16,551 bases of DNA, taken from Candidatus Neomicrothrix sp. UBA4542. GTDB taxonomy: Bacteria > Actinomycetota > Acidimicrobiia > Acidimicrobiales > Poriferisodalaceae. The notes under the pieces are model-generated. The model did no database searches. It was not told the origin of the DNA and saw only the letters and a list, made by a program, of their open reading frames with translations. The stretch covers positions 1 to 16,551 of the forward strand of contig DGLO01000018.1 in the NCBI GenBank assembly GCA_002388005.1, written 5' to 3'. A program made the position numbers and the translations under genes. Shown one piece after another: positions 1 to 6,969 of the stretch (position 1 is the stretch's first letter; the number at the start of each line of letters is the position of its first letter).

Positions 1-301
1 CCACCGTCGTTGAGGAGGCCGCAATCAGCGATGTCGACGTCGCTGAAGAGCCCTCTAAATCCATAGCCACTCGCGTGCCGGAGAAAAGGCTTCCCACCAG
101 CGATACGGCAAGGCCTCCTAGCCGAAATCCAGCTTCGGAAAGATCCGGCAACGGGGCCTCTGCGACGGCGCGACCAACCGGAGGTGAGGTTTCTCTATAG
201 GTGCTCCTTGTGGAGTCGTTGATTGCCATCACGACAACAACAACGACCAAAGCCGCCAATAGAGAGCGAACGATCACTCCTCGCCGCAACTTTTGACGCA
301 T
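1..301 (-). CDS. N-terminal part of a membrane-anchored protein (cut by left edge)
   Basis: An open frame starts at an ATG at 301 and stays open for 100 codons to the window edge, so the C-terminal part is missing. The product begins MRQKLRRGVIVRS, a basic stretch, followed by a hydrophobic helix at about residues 14-26 rich in Leu, Ala and Val. A Ser/Thr/Pro-rich region then predicts an N-in signal anchor with the rest outside the membrane. No domain is recognisable in the visible part. It begins 70 bp after tatD on the same strand and may belong to the same operon. In many actinobacteria the gene after metG-tatD encodes a resuscitation-promoting factor, a secreted muralytic enzyme. That makes an Rpf or other peptidoglycan-acting protein a reasonable guess from position only; the visible residues do not prove it. 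Confidence 0.6.
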   Translation of the reverse strand, partial: MRQKLRRGVIVRSLLAALVVVVVVMAINDSTRSTYRETSPPVGRAVAEAPLPDLSEAGFRLGGLAVSLVGSLFSGTRVAMDLEGSSATSTSLIAASSTTV

Positions 302-333
302 AGGTTGCACCGCCACCCACTCCACATCGCAGC

Positions 334-343
334 CGGTTAACCG
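334..343. promoter_or_regulatory. 10-bp perfect palindrome CGGTTAACCG
   Basis: A perfect 10-bp palindrome lies between tatD and the partial membrane-protein gene, 32 bp upstream of its ATG. It has no loop, so it would act as a DNA site rather than an RNA hairpin. Related CGGT..ACCG palindromes occur at 3577-3586 and 4759-4767, also upstream of minus-strand genes. A regulatory role is inference. Confidence 0.25.
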
Positions 344-371
344 AGCCTACTGACATCTGACGAACGCCGAG

Positions 372-1124
372 TTACCTCGCGAACCGATAAATCGTTGAAG
401 CGTTATTCCATGACTCTGTGGCGACCGTTTCAATTTCAACTCCCCGCGCTAGCGCCACGCCCGCGCCTACCAGTGCCACCCACCCCGGGCGGTTCTGCTT
501 GCCACGTTTGGGAACCGGCGCGAGGTATGGAGCGTCAGTCTCCACCATGTATCGATCGGCGGGGGTTAGGGCTGCTGCAGCGCGCAACTCGGGGGCGTTA
601 GGGAAGGTAATAATTCCGCTAAAGGACAAACTTGCGCCACGTTCAAGTCCGGACTTCGCCTCTTCAGGGCCACCCGTAAAGCAGTGAAAAACAGTGCGTT
701 CAGGAACCCCCTCAGCGTCGAGAATGTCGAACGTGTCCTTCCACGCCTCCCTTGTGTGGATGACTAGCGGGAGTTGGTAGCGGTGGGCTAATTGGATTTG
801 ATCAGCAAACACTTGTCGTTGGGTGTCTCGGGGTGAGTTGTCATAGTGGTAGTCGAGACCACATTCTCCGACCGCTACAACCCCCGACGAGGAAAGAAGG
901 GTTTCGAGGCCATCGATTCCTTCGTCAGCGGCGTGAGGGTGAACCCCGGCCGTGGCCCATACGCCTTCAAATCGGTTGGCCTTACTGCAACACGTGATGC
1001 TGTGTTCTACCGAAGTTCCCACATCTATGAGCCGCTCCACACCAAGCTTCCTTGCTTCTTCCACCACTTCGGCGGCACGGTCACCATCGTCTGGTAAGTG
1101 ACAGTGATTGTCCGTCCAGCGCAT
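372..1124 (-). CDS. tatD: TatD family metal-dependent DNase/hydrolase
   Basis: TatD-family proteins are TIM-barrel metallohydrolases of the amidohydrolase superfamily, reported to act as 3'-5' exonucleases or DNases in the cytoplasm. The 250-residue length is normal. The metal and catalytic residues are all visible: HCH at residues 7-9, GVHPH at 60-64, Glu87 in GECGLDYH, His123 in VIHTRE, His147 in HCFTG and Asp197 in ETDAPYLAP. An upstream in-frame start at 1196 would add 24 residues overlapping the end of metG. The ATG at 1124 is preferred because it puts the first motif (MRWTDNHCH) where the family has it. It lies 5 nt after the metG stop and has no Shine-Dalgarno site, so translation is probably coupled to metG. 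The metG-tatD pair is a common actinobacterial arrangement. Confidence 0.93.
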   Translation of the reverse strand: MRWTDNHCHLPDDGDRAAEVVEEARKLGVERLIDVGTSVEHSITCCSKANRFEGVWATAGVHPHAADEGIDGLETLLSSSGVVAVGECGLDYHYDNSPRDTQRQVFADQIQLAHRYQLPLVIHTREAWKDTFDILDAEGVPERTVFHCFTGGPEEAKSGLERGASLSFSGIITFPNAPELRAAAALTPADRYMVETDAPYLAPVPKRGKQNRPGWVALVGAGVALARGVEIETVATESWNNASTIYRFAR

Positions 1125-1129
1125 TTCAT

Positions 1130-2641
1130 TTACTTGAGTCGAGGAAATAGCGGTTCTCCTTTGACCACCGAGAGTCCAGCGGGATATCGGCCCCACTCAA
1201 TACTTTCAGGAAGACGCTGTTCTTCGGCTTCATCGGCGAGCCCAATACGGCGACGAATTTCAGCACACGCATCTGGGACAGCAGGCGACGCGAGGATCGA
1301 CACGATGCGCAATACCTCAAGGGCGTCACCCAAAATAGCCTCGACTTCAGAGCCAGGTTCCGCCTTCCAGGGTTCAGCTTCTTCTAGGAACGCATTGGTC
1401 TCTCGGATAATCCTCCAAGTTGCGTCGAGAGCTTCTGAAGGCGATACCCGCTCCCAACATTCTGCAATTGTCACGTATTCATGTGCCACGACAGAAGCAA
1501 GCGGGCTGTCTGGACGCGCTGCTGTTCCGACACCACCACATTTCGAGCCAACCACCGTCGTGACCCGGCTGAGCAAGTTGCCGAGGTTGTTGGCGAGGTC
1601 CGCGTTGTATCGGGTAGTCATGCCTTCATGACTGAAGTCACCATCTGGACCGAACATTTGATCATGGAGGAAGTGGTGTCGAACTCCATCAACGCCAAAA
1701 TCCGCAACTAAATCAGCGGGCGCAATTTGGTTGAGTCGGGTTTTGGACATCTTCTCGCCGCCAACGAGCAAGAAGCCGTGAACATGGACTCGCTTAGGAG
1801 GTGTCAGGCCGGCGCTCATCAGCATCGCAGGCCAGTAGACACAATGGAAGCGAAGAATATCTTTGCCTATCAGATGAATTGCTGGCCAGTATCTAGAAAA
1901 TACTGATGGGTCGTCAACATATCCCGCCGCAGTGATGTAGTTGGTGAGCGCGTCAAACCAGACATAAGTGACGTGATCCGAGTCCCAGGGAAGAGGAATT
2001 CCCCAGTCGATCGAAGTTCTGCTGATTGAGAAGTCCTGCAGTCCCTGGTTGATGAATCCCAATGCTTCATTTCGCTTTGTTCCTGGCACAACAAAATCAG
2101 GATGGGCGTCGTACCAATCTCGAAGGGGTTGTTCGTAGCGGCTCAATTTGAAGAAATAATTCTCCTCCGTTACATGGTCAACCGGGCGGCCATGGATGGG
2201 GCAATTACCTTCATCAAGGTCGCCTTCGTTGAAGTAAGCCTCGCAACTGACGCAATACAGACCTTCATAAGTTTGCAGGTCTATGTCGCCGTTGTCGTAA
2301 CAGGCTTGCAGTAGCTTCTGAACCGCTACGTGATGACGCTTTTCGCTGGTTCGGATGAAGTCGTCGTTCGATACTCCCAGTTGAGCCCAAGCGTCCTGAA
2401 AGCGAACGACTGTTTGATCAGCCCACTCGCTGGGGCTACACCCATTTTCTTCTGCGGCTCTCTGGACCTTGAGGCCGTGCTCATCTGTCCCGGTCAGAAA
2501 GTGAACGTCACGTCCCAGCAGGCGGTTCCACCTCGCAACGGCGTCAGCAGTAATGGTCGTGTACGCGTGCCCGATATGCGGCGCATCGTTCACGTAATAG
2601 ATCGGTGTAGTGACGTAGTAGGGGTTAGCCACGCATGCCAT
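1130..2641 (-). CDS. metG: Methionyl-tRNA synthetase
   Basis: This cytoplasmic class I aminoacyl-tRNA synthetase charges tRNA-Met with methionine. The HIGH motif is at residues 22-25 and the KMSKS loop, as KMSKT, at 297-301. The connective-peptide zinc knuckle has Cys130, Cys133, Cys147 and His150 (CVSC...CPIH), with one His in place of the fourth Cys. The Rossmann fold is followed by the helical anticodon-binding domain. The protein ends at 503 residues without the C-terminal dimerisation/tRNA-binding domain found in E. coli MetG, as in the mycobacterial enzyme. The ATG at 2641 gives a normal N-terminus (PYYVTTPIYYVND). It lies 40 nt after rsmI, shows no clear Shine-Dalgarno site, and is followed within 5 nt by tatD. 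Confidence 0.97.
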   Translation of the reverse strand: MACVANPYYVTTPIYYVNDAPHIGHAYTTITADAVARWNRLLGRDVHFLTGTDEHGLKVQRAAEENGCSPSEWADQTVVRFQDAWAQLGVSNDDFIRTSEKRHHVAVQKLLQACYDNGDIDLQTYEGLYCVSCEAYFNEGDLDEGNCPIHGRPVDHVTEENYFFKLSRYEQPLRDWYDAHPDFVVPGTKRNEALGFINQGLQDFSISRTSIDWGIPLPWDSDHVTYVWFDALTNYITAAGYVDDPSVFSRYWPAIHLIGKDILRFHCVYWPAMLMSAGLTPPKRVHVHGFLLVGGEKMSKTRLNQIAPADLVADFGVDGVRHHFLHDQMFGPDGDFSHEGMTTRYNADLANNLGNLLSRVTTVVGSKCGGVGTAARPDSPLASVVAHEYVTIAECWERVSPSEALDATWRIIRETNAFLEEAEPWKAEPGSEVEAILGDALEVLRIVSILASPAVPDACAEIRRRIGLADEAEEQRLPESIEWGRYPAGLSVVKGEPLFPRLK

Positions 2642-2681
2642 GGTACCGATCCGTTTTCGCCCAGCCGTCGGCCTTTACGAC

Positions 2682-3539
2682 TTAGGGATCATCAGTCAGC
2701 TCTAGAGCGAGGGCGTAGACCCGGTTACGGGCGACGCCAAGAGTTGCCGACGTGTGATCGATCGCGGCGCGCCGGGTCGTTCCACTCTCCAACTCCTTCC
2801 GTAGAGCGCTTACAACGACGTCGTCATCGACTGTCACGTCTGCGGCGCCACCGATGACAATGACGATTTCGCCTTTCACCTGATGGGAAAACCGGGCCGC
2901 GAGCTCACCCAAACTTCCGCGAACGCCTTCTTCGTGCAGCTTGGTCAACTCACGCATTACTGCTGCGGGTCTGTCAGCACCACAAAGATCGGCAAGCTCC
3001 TGAAGTGTCGTCTTCAACCGCCGAGGTGATTCGAATAGCACTGTCGTTCGCTTTTCGACCGCTAGTGAGGCCAGCCGGGTGTCTCGCTCTTTGCCCTTCC
3101 TAGGCAAGAACCCTTCCATCACCCATCGACTCGTCGGGAGTCCCGATAGCACTAACGCTGCTACTGCAGCTGTCGGCCCTGGAACAACAGATACCTGATA
3201 TCCCGCATCTAGGACATATTGCACTAAATGCTGGCCCGGATCAGATATTGCGGGAGTGCCGGCATCAGTCACGAGCGCTACGTCTAGTCCCTGAACGAGT
3301 ACTTCGACGACCGTCGATGCAACCGAAAGTTCGGTGTGTTCATTAGCGACTAGCAGCCGTTGGGCACGCAATTGGAGAAGTTCTAAAAGTCTCCCTGTTC
3401 GCCGGGTGTCTTCGCAGGCAACGATCGCAGCTTGTTCTATGACTTCGCGCGCTCGTTCGGACATGTCGCCCAAATTGCCGATCGGCGTGGCCACCAAGTA
3501 AAGCGTGCCCTGATCGGGTGTTTCGGAAATTTCATTCAT
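2682..3539 (-). CDS. rsmI: 16S rRNA (cytidine1402-2'-O)-methyltransferase
   Basis: RsmI uses S-adenosylmethionine to 2'-O-methylate C1402 in the decoding centre of 16S rRNA. The 285 residues match the family length. The tetrapyrrole-methylase-type fold shows its signatures in order: LVATPIGNLGD near residues 15-25, CEDTRRTGRLL, VTDAGTPAISDPG, VVPGPTAAVAAL, EGFLPRKGKERDTRL and VLFESPRRL. The start is ATG at 3539; the next Met is residue 26, after the first motif. The gene sits between ychF (86 nt upstream) and metG (40 nt downstream) on the same strand, so it is probably co-transcribed with translation genes, which fits its function. Confidence 0.95.
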   Translation of the reverse strand: MNEISETPDQGTLYLVATPIGNLGDMSERAREVIEQAAIVACEDTRRTGRLLELLQLRAQRLLVANEHTELSVASTVVEVLVQGLDVALVTDAGTPAISDPGQHLVQYVLDAGYQVSVVPGPTAAVAALVLSGLPTSRWVMEGFLPRKGKERDTRLASLAVEKRTTVLFESPRRLKTTLQELADLCGADRPAAVMRELTKLHEEGVRGSLGELAARFSHQVKGEIVIVIGGAADVTVDDDVVVSALRKELESGTTRRAAIDHTSATLGVARNRVYALALELTDDP

Positions 3540-3576
3540 TTGGTGCGACCCCAGGACATTTTGTCATTTGGCGCCT

Positions 3577-3586
3577 CGGTCGACCG
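3577..3586. promoter_or_regulatory. 10-bp perfect palindrome CGGTCGACCG
   Basis: A perfect palindrome lies in the 86-bp ychF-rsmI gap, 37 bp upstream of the rsmI start. It differs from the palindrome at 334-343 only in the two central bases. A second GTCGAC lies 12 bp away at 3591-3596, about one helical turn. Binding by a regulator is speculative. Confidence 0.25.
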
Positions 3587-3625
3587 CAATGTCGACTTCG
3601 GTTTCCCCTGCCGGACGGTGTATCC

Positions 3626-4708
3626 CTATACGTTGAATCGAAACTCAACGACGTCACCGTCCTGCATTCGGTAGTCCTTCCCTTCCAGGCGCAGACGGCC
3701 GGCATCTCGTGCAGCGGACCATGAACCCAGGTCAAGGAGCACGTCGTGCTCTATGACTTCAGCACGAATAAACCCTCTTTCGAAATCGGTATGGATTCTC
3801 CCCGCACATTGGGGCGCCTTCCAACCATTTTTGAAAGTCCATGCACGTGATTCTTTCTCTCCGGTAGTCAGAAAGGTGTGTAAACCCAAGAGTCCATGTG
3901 CGGAACGTACAAACAAAGGAAGGGCGCCTTCGCCTAGGCCGAGACCTTCAAGCAACTCGGTCCGGTCTTCGGTGGGTAGTACCGCGGCTTCGGCTTCGAG
4001 TTGCACTGAGAGCGGCAGCACTTCGGCGCCGGGAAGGGCGTCATCTATTTCGGACGCCAGGTCCGCGGCTTGCTCAAGCTGGTCTTCTCCGATGTTGAGC
4101 ACCGCCATGACAGGCTTGTTCGTCAGCAGGAAGTGTTCGCGCAAGGCCGCTCTCCTTTCATCTGAAAGCTCAGCGCGAAACAGGGGCGTACCTTCTGACA
4201 ACGAATTGAGTGCAACTTCAAGGGCATCGACTTCGGCAACCAGGTTGGGGTCGCGAGGATCCGCTCGTAGGGCCTTTCGACGGCGTTCGATTCGAGACTC
4301 AACTGATTCGAGATCCGCGAGGGTGAGTTCGATTTCTACGACGCGAAGATGTTCCAACGGTTCAGTTGGGCCGGGCACGTCTTCGTCATCGAATGCGCGC
4401 AGAACAAACACCAAGGCGTCCACTTCTCTGATGCCGGCCAAGAACTTGTTCCCTAACCCTTCGCCCTGGCTGGCGCCTTCGACCAGGCCTCCGATATCGA
4501 CAAATTCCGTGGTCGAATACACAACTTTTTGGCTGGAACTCATTGCCGCGAGCGCATCAAGCCGGTAGTCGGGGACTTTGACGACACCAACGTTTGGGTC
4601 AGTTGTGGCGAAGGCGTATGGAGCCGCGAGCGCTCCTCCTCCGGCTAACGCGTTAAAGAGGGAGGACTTACCGGCGTTCGGCAGGCCAACAAATCCAAAT
4701 CTTTCCAT
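3626..4708 (-). CDS. ychF: Ribosome-binding ATPase YchF (Obg-family P-loop protein)
   Basis: YchF (human OLA1) is a universally conserved cytoplasmic P-loop NTPase of the TRAFAC/Obg group that prefers ATP and associates with ribosomes. The Walker A motif GLPNAGKSS is at residues 8-16. Switch II reads DIGGLVEGAS at 71-80, with Leu75 where ordinary Ras-like GTPases have Gln; this hydrophobic substitution is typical of the group. The G4-like motif is NIGED instead of NKxD, consistent with ATP preference. A central helical region (LADLESVESRIERRRKAL) and a C-terminal TGS domain ending in DGDVVEFRFNV follow. The 360-residue length is normal. It is divergent from the racemase gene across 102 bp and heads the minus-strand translation-related cluster. 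No Shine-Dalgarno site is visible. Confidence 0.97.
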   Translation of the reverse strand: MERFGFVGLPNAGKSSLFNALAGGGALAAPYAFATTDPNVGVVKVPDYRLDALAAMSSSQKVVYSTTEFVDIGGLVEGASQGEGLGNKFLAGIREVDALVFVLRAFDDEDVPGPTEPLEHLRVVEIELTLADLESVESRIERRRKALRADPRDPNLVAEVDALEVALNSLSEGTPLFRAELSDERRAALREHFLLTNKPVMAVLNIGEDQLEQAADLASEIDDALPGAEVLPLSVQLEAEAAVLPTEDRTELLEGLGLGEGALPLFVRSAHGLLGLHTFLTTGEKESRAWTFKNGWKAPQCAGRIHTDFERGFIRAEVIEHDVLLDLGSWSAARDAGRLRLEGKDYRMQDGDVVEFRFNV

Positions 4709-4717
4709 TGGCAGCCG

Positions 4718-4723
4718 AGGTTA
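4718..4723 (-). promoter_or_regulatory. Possible -10 hexamer TAACCT of ychF
   Basis: On the minus strand GATAACCT ends 9 nt before the ychF ATG. It fits the actinobacterial TANNNT -10 consensus and would give a leaderless or nearly leaderless mRNA. No convincing -35 element is seen. Confidence 0.3.
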
Positions 4724-4758
4724 TCGGCGGCTGACGTGAACCACCCGTCATCGTGTAG

Positions 4759-4767
4759 CGGTAACCG
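4759..4767. promoter_or_regulatory. CGGTAACCG palindrome in the divergent promoter region
   Basis: This interrupted palindrome (CGGT-A-ACCG) lies between the divergent ychF and racemase genes, 50 bp upstream of ychF and 43 bp upstream of the racemase start. It is the third intergenic member of the CGGT-N-ACCG set, after 334-343 and 3577-3586. It could be a shared operator, but that is inference. Confidence 0.25.
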
Positions 4768-4798
4768 TGCTGTGAAAGAATCTAGGAATTAGCCGAAC

Positions 4799-4804
4799 GG
4801 GGAG
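4799..4804 (+). promoter_or_regulatory. Shine-Dalgarno site of the racemase gene
   Basis: GGGGAG ends 6 nt before the GTG at 4811. It supports that start codon. It is one of the few clear ribosome-binding sites in the window, where most starts have none. Confidence 0.65.
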
Positions 4805-4810
4805 AAGTTT

Positions 4811-5950
4811 GTGGGACCGTTGAGTGGAGTCAAAGTCGTTGAGCTGGCAGGCATCGGACCTGGTCCGTTCTGCGCAATGCTGTTAGCTGATTTGGGCGCG
4901 GATGTAGTCAGAGTTGACCGCATGGCCCAGGTTGATCTGGGAATTGACAGAGGCCGCAAGTACAGCGTCTTGAACCGAAGCCGTCGGTCTATTTCAGTCG
5001 ATCTGAAAAACCCTGATGGTGTCGAAACGGTACTCAAACTCGTTGAGGAAGCGGACGCCTTAATTGAAGGGTTCCGGCCGGGAGTGACTGAGCGGCTGGG
5101 ACTGGGTCCCGAAGAGTGCCTGGAGAGGAATCCGAAGCTGGTATACGGCCGAATGACGGGATGGGGCCAAGATGGTCCGATGGCGCACGCCGCTGGTCAT
5201 GACATCAACTACATCGCTTTGACTGGCGCTTTACACGCGATCGGTGGAGCAGACAAACCTTCGCCACCACTCAATCTTGTCGGCGACTTCGGTGGCGGCG
5301 GCATCTATCTGGCCTTCGGACTGTGCGCTGCTTTGCTAGAGGCCAGAACTTCAGGCACGGGTCAGGTGGTTGATGCCGCGATGACTGAGGGCGCGGCATC
5401 TCTCATGGGCTCCATTTACGGCATGCACGCCTCAGGTCACTGGTCTGATCAGCGGGAAGACAATGTTCTTGACGGGGGGTCGTACTACTACGGGGTCTAT
5501 GAGACCGCTGACGACAAGTTCATCTCTATTGGATCGATCGAGGGCAAGTTTCACGATGAACTGGTGGAACTAACAGGCTTGGAAGACGCCCCAACAACTG
5601 AGCGCAACGACCAAGATGACTGGATCGACAAGAAAGCAAGGCTGGCAGATCTCATCCGTTCGAAAACCCGCGACGAATGGGACGAGGTGATGCTTGGAAG
5701 CGACGTTTGCTACGCCCCTGTACTTGACCTATCAGAAGCCCCTCAACACCCACATAACGTCGCCCGCGGGTCGTTCGTGGAGATTGATGGGGTGATTCAA
5801 CCCGGCCCCGCTCCTAGGTTCAGTCGCACACCCGGCGAGGTTCAGATGCCGCCGCCGGCCCCAGGCCAACACACTGAAGAGATACTTACGGACTGGGGAT
5901 TTTCGAGCGAAGACGTGGAGAAGTTGAAAGACGTCGGAGCAATCGGCTGA
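4811..5950 (+). CDS. mcr: Alpha-methylacyl-CoA racemase (CaiB/BaiF family)
   Basis: The product belongs to CoA-transferase family III (CaiB/BaiF). The N-terminus (GPLSGVKVVELAGIGPGPF) and the NRSRRSISVDLK segment are typical of the AMACR/MCR subgroup, which interconverts 2R- and 2S-methylacyl-CoA so that branched fatty acids and sterol side chains can enter beta-oxidation. The racemase residues are present: His130 in GHDINYIALTG, Asp159 in GDFGGGG and Glu244 in GSIEGKF. They align with His126, Asp156 and Glu241 of the Mycobacterium tuberculosis enzyme as recalled, at a constant offset of 3-4. This favours a racemase over a true CoA-transferase. The length of 379 is close to family norms. The start is GTG with a Shine-Dalgarno site at 4799-4804. 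No lipid genes flank it, so its substrate in vivo is unknown. Confidence 0.9.
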   Translation: MGPLSGVKVVELAGIGPGPFCAMLLADLGADVVRVDRMAQVDLGIDRGRKYSVLNRSRRSISVDLKNPDGVETVLKLVEEADALIEGFRPGVTERLGLGPEECLERNPKLVYGRMTGWGQDGPMAHAAGHDINYIALTGALHAIGGADKPSPPLNLVGDFGGGGIYLAFGLCAALLEARTSGTGQVVDAAMTEGAASLMGSIYGMHASGHWSDQREDNVLDGGSYYYGVYETADDKFISIGSIEGKFHDELVELTGLEDAPTTERNDQDDWIDKKARLADLIRSKTRDEWDEVMLGSDVCYAPVLDLSEAPQHPHNVARGSFVEIDGVIQPGPAPRFSRTPGEVQMPPPAPGQHTEEILTDWGFSSEDVEKLKDVGAIG

Positions 5951-6009
5951 CAACGGCCAAGCAATTATCGGGCACGGGAACCGCTTTAGGGAATTCTGAA
6001 ACACGCCGG

Positions 6010-6015
6010 TAGCCT
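6010..6015 (+). promoter_or_regulatory. -10 hexamer TAGCCT for leaderless bL37 mRNA
   Basis: TAGCCT matches TANNNT and ends exactly 7 nt before the bL37 ATG, with no Shine-Dalgarno site between. The spacing places the transcription start at the A of the ATG, as expected for a leaderless message. No start-site data are available here. Confidence 0.45.
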
Positions 6016-6022
6016 GAACCAC

Positions 6023-6109
6023 ATGTCGAAGCGCACGAAGAAGAGAAAATTGCGCGCTCGCCGTAACAAGGCCAACCACGGCAAGCGGCCTAACTGCGGA
6101 AGAGGCTGA
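6023..6109 (+). CDS. Large-subunit ribosomal protein bL37
   Basis: This 28-codon gene is easily missed. The product reads MSKRTKKRKLRARRNKANHG then KRPNCGRG. It is extremely basic, and KANHGKRPN is the signature of bL37, the very small actinobacterial ribosomal protein first seen in mycobacterial 70S structures. The family is usually about 24 residues ending near RPNA or RPNS; here a short tail with one Cys (NCGRG) follows. It has its own -10-like hexamer 7 nt upstream, no Shine-Dalgarno site, and a possible hairpin terminator overlapping its stop. It lies 72 nt after the racemase and 20 nt before the convergent stop of the secreted SGNH gene. Identification rests on motif recognition, without a database search. 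Confidence 0.8.
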   Translation: MSKRTKKRKLRARRNKANHGKRPNCGRG

Positions 6110-6142
6110 CCTTCACGGTCTGCAGCTCTTCAGCCCGTTTTT
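6099..6142 (+). terminator. Possible intrinsic terminator after bL37
   Basis: GAAGAG (6099-6104) can pair with CTCTTC (6126-6131), and inside it GACC can pair with GGTC around a TTCAC loop. Bulges make the stem imperfect. Five T residues follow at 6138-6142 after a short gap, so the structure is only a fair match to a Rho-independent terminator. It overlaps the bL37 stop and reaches the convergent SGNH stop. Confidence 0.35.
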
Positions 6143-6969
6143 CGCTCGATCGCAGAGACGACAGCCGCTGTTATCAACTGAGCTCCTTTGGGTTGGTAGT
6201 GGGTGCCGTCATCGGTTCTAACTTCAATTTGTGTGCCGTCATCAGCCAAGACGTACTTGGTCCAGACTCCGTCTGGCGAAACGATTGAGGCGGCGTCCAC
6301 CCAGTCGGACCTCTCGCCGTTTTCAAACACTTCACGCGAAATTGGGTTCACTGCATCGGGCAAGGGCACCATGAACGGAATACGGAAATGCGGCAGTCCG
6401 ACCCAAAGAACAAGCCTCCCGGGCCGATCAAGGACAGCGAGCATTTCGGTGATCCTGAATTGGTATTTCTCCGCCCATTCAGCGCTGCCCTTTTCTGTCG
6501 GCCCACCGCGAAATCCCTGCCAGTCGTTTCCTCCGATCGACAAGATGACAACGTCGTAAGGCCCGTCAGCAATCTCGTCTTTGAGATAGCCAACCCAATC
6601 GAAATACCAAGCACTCACTACCCCCGTCGACTTCTTGACATCTTCGGTATAAATCCATCGATCCTCAGTCCGTTCAAGGATCCGAAATCCGAGAGCTGCA
6701 CCTCCGGCCAGGGAGTCGCCGCCCACCCAGATACGCAAAGGCCTTTGTTTTGTCGGTTCCGCCAATAGCGCCCGATGGTTGTCACGCGTCCAGTGGTAAT
6801 AGGTCTCGTCATTGCCGAGGAGGGCACTATGCGGGTCGGGCCAGCGAAGGTGAGGGGCTCCCCATGGGTCAAATTCTGATAGCGGAGCTTCGTCTGCCCA
6901 ACTCGAACTCCCCCCGAGGAAACCTATGGCCGCGGTGACTAACAACGATGAGACGACCAGCGTTCTCAT
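6130..6969 (-). CDS. Secreted SGNH/GDSL hydrolase, DUF459 type (putative glycan O-acyltransferase/esterase)
   Basis: This 279-residue protein has an N-terminal signal peptide: basic MR, a hydrophobic core to about residue 18, and a likely cleavage after SSSWA at residue 25. A complete SGNH catalytic set follows: block I GGDSLAGG with Ser86, block III SIGGNDW with Asn148, and block V DDGTHY with Asp254 and His257. The oxyanion Gly lies near residue 116 (STGVV). The STGVVSAWYFDW segment resembles the ATGL-RPDFFDW pattern of DUF459 proteins. It is the last gene of the MBOAT operon, and its ATG overlaps the preceding stop by 4 nt (ATGA). The context suggests that it moves or removes acyl groups on an extracellular glycan, like AlgX, AlgJ or PatB. 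Hydrolase and transferase activity cannot be told apart from sequence. Confidence 0.85.
   Translation of the reverse strand: MRTLVVSSLLVTAAIGFLGGSSSWADEAPLSEFDPWGAPHLRWPDPHSALLGNDETYYHWTRDNHRALLAEPTKQRPLRIWVGGDSLAGGAALGFRILERTEDRWIYTEDVKKSTGVVSAWYFDWVGYLKDEIADGPYDVVILSIGGNDWQGFRGGPTEKGSAEWAEKYQFRITEMLAVLDRPGRLVLWVGLPHFRIPFMVPLPDAVNPISREVFENGERSDWVDAASIVSPDGVWTKYVLADDGTQIEVRTDDGTHYQPKGAQLITAAVVSAIERKTG

Noticed and set aside
1125..1196. 24-residue N-terminal extension of TatD
   Set aside because: It overlaps metG coding sequence, and the HCH motif normally lies within the first ten or so residues.
1098..1631. 177-codon plus-strand frame over the end of metG and start of tatD
   Set aside because: Low-complexity Ser/Arg/Ala translation with no recognisable motif; it is a shadow of metG.
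2330..2857. 175-codon plus-strand frame across the metG-rsmI junction
   Set aside because: It crosses two well-supported minus-strand genes and turns into an Arg-rich run typical of antisense frames.
3753..4568. 271-codon open frame on the plus strand, antisense to ychF
   Set aside because: Its translation is Ser/Arg/Thr-rich with no domain, as expected of the opposite strand of a GC-rich gene; ychF on the minus strand has every family motif.
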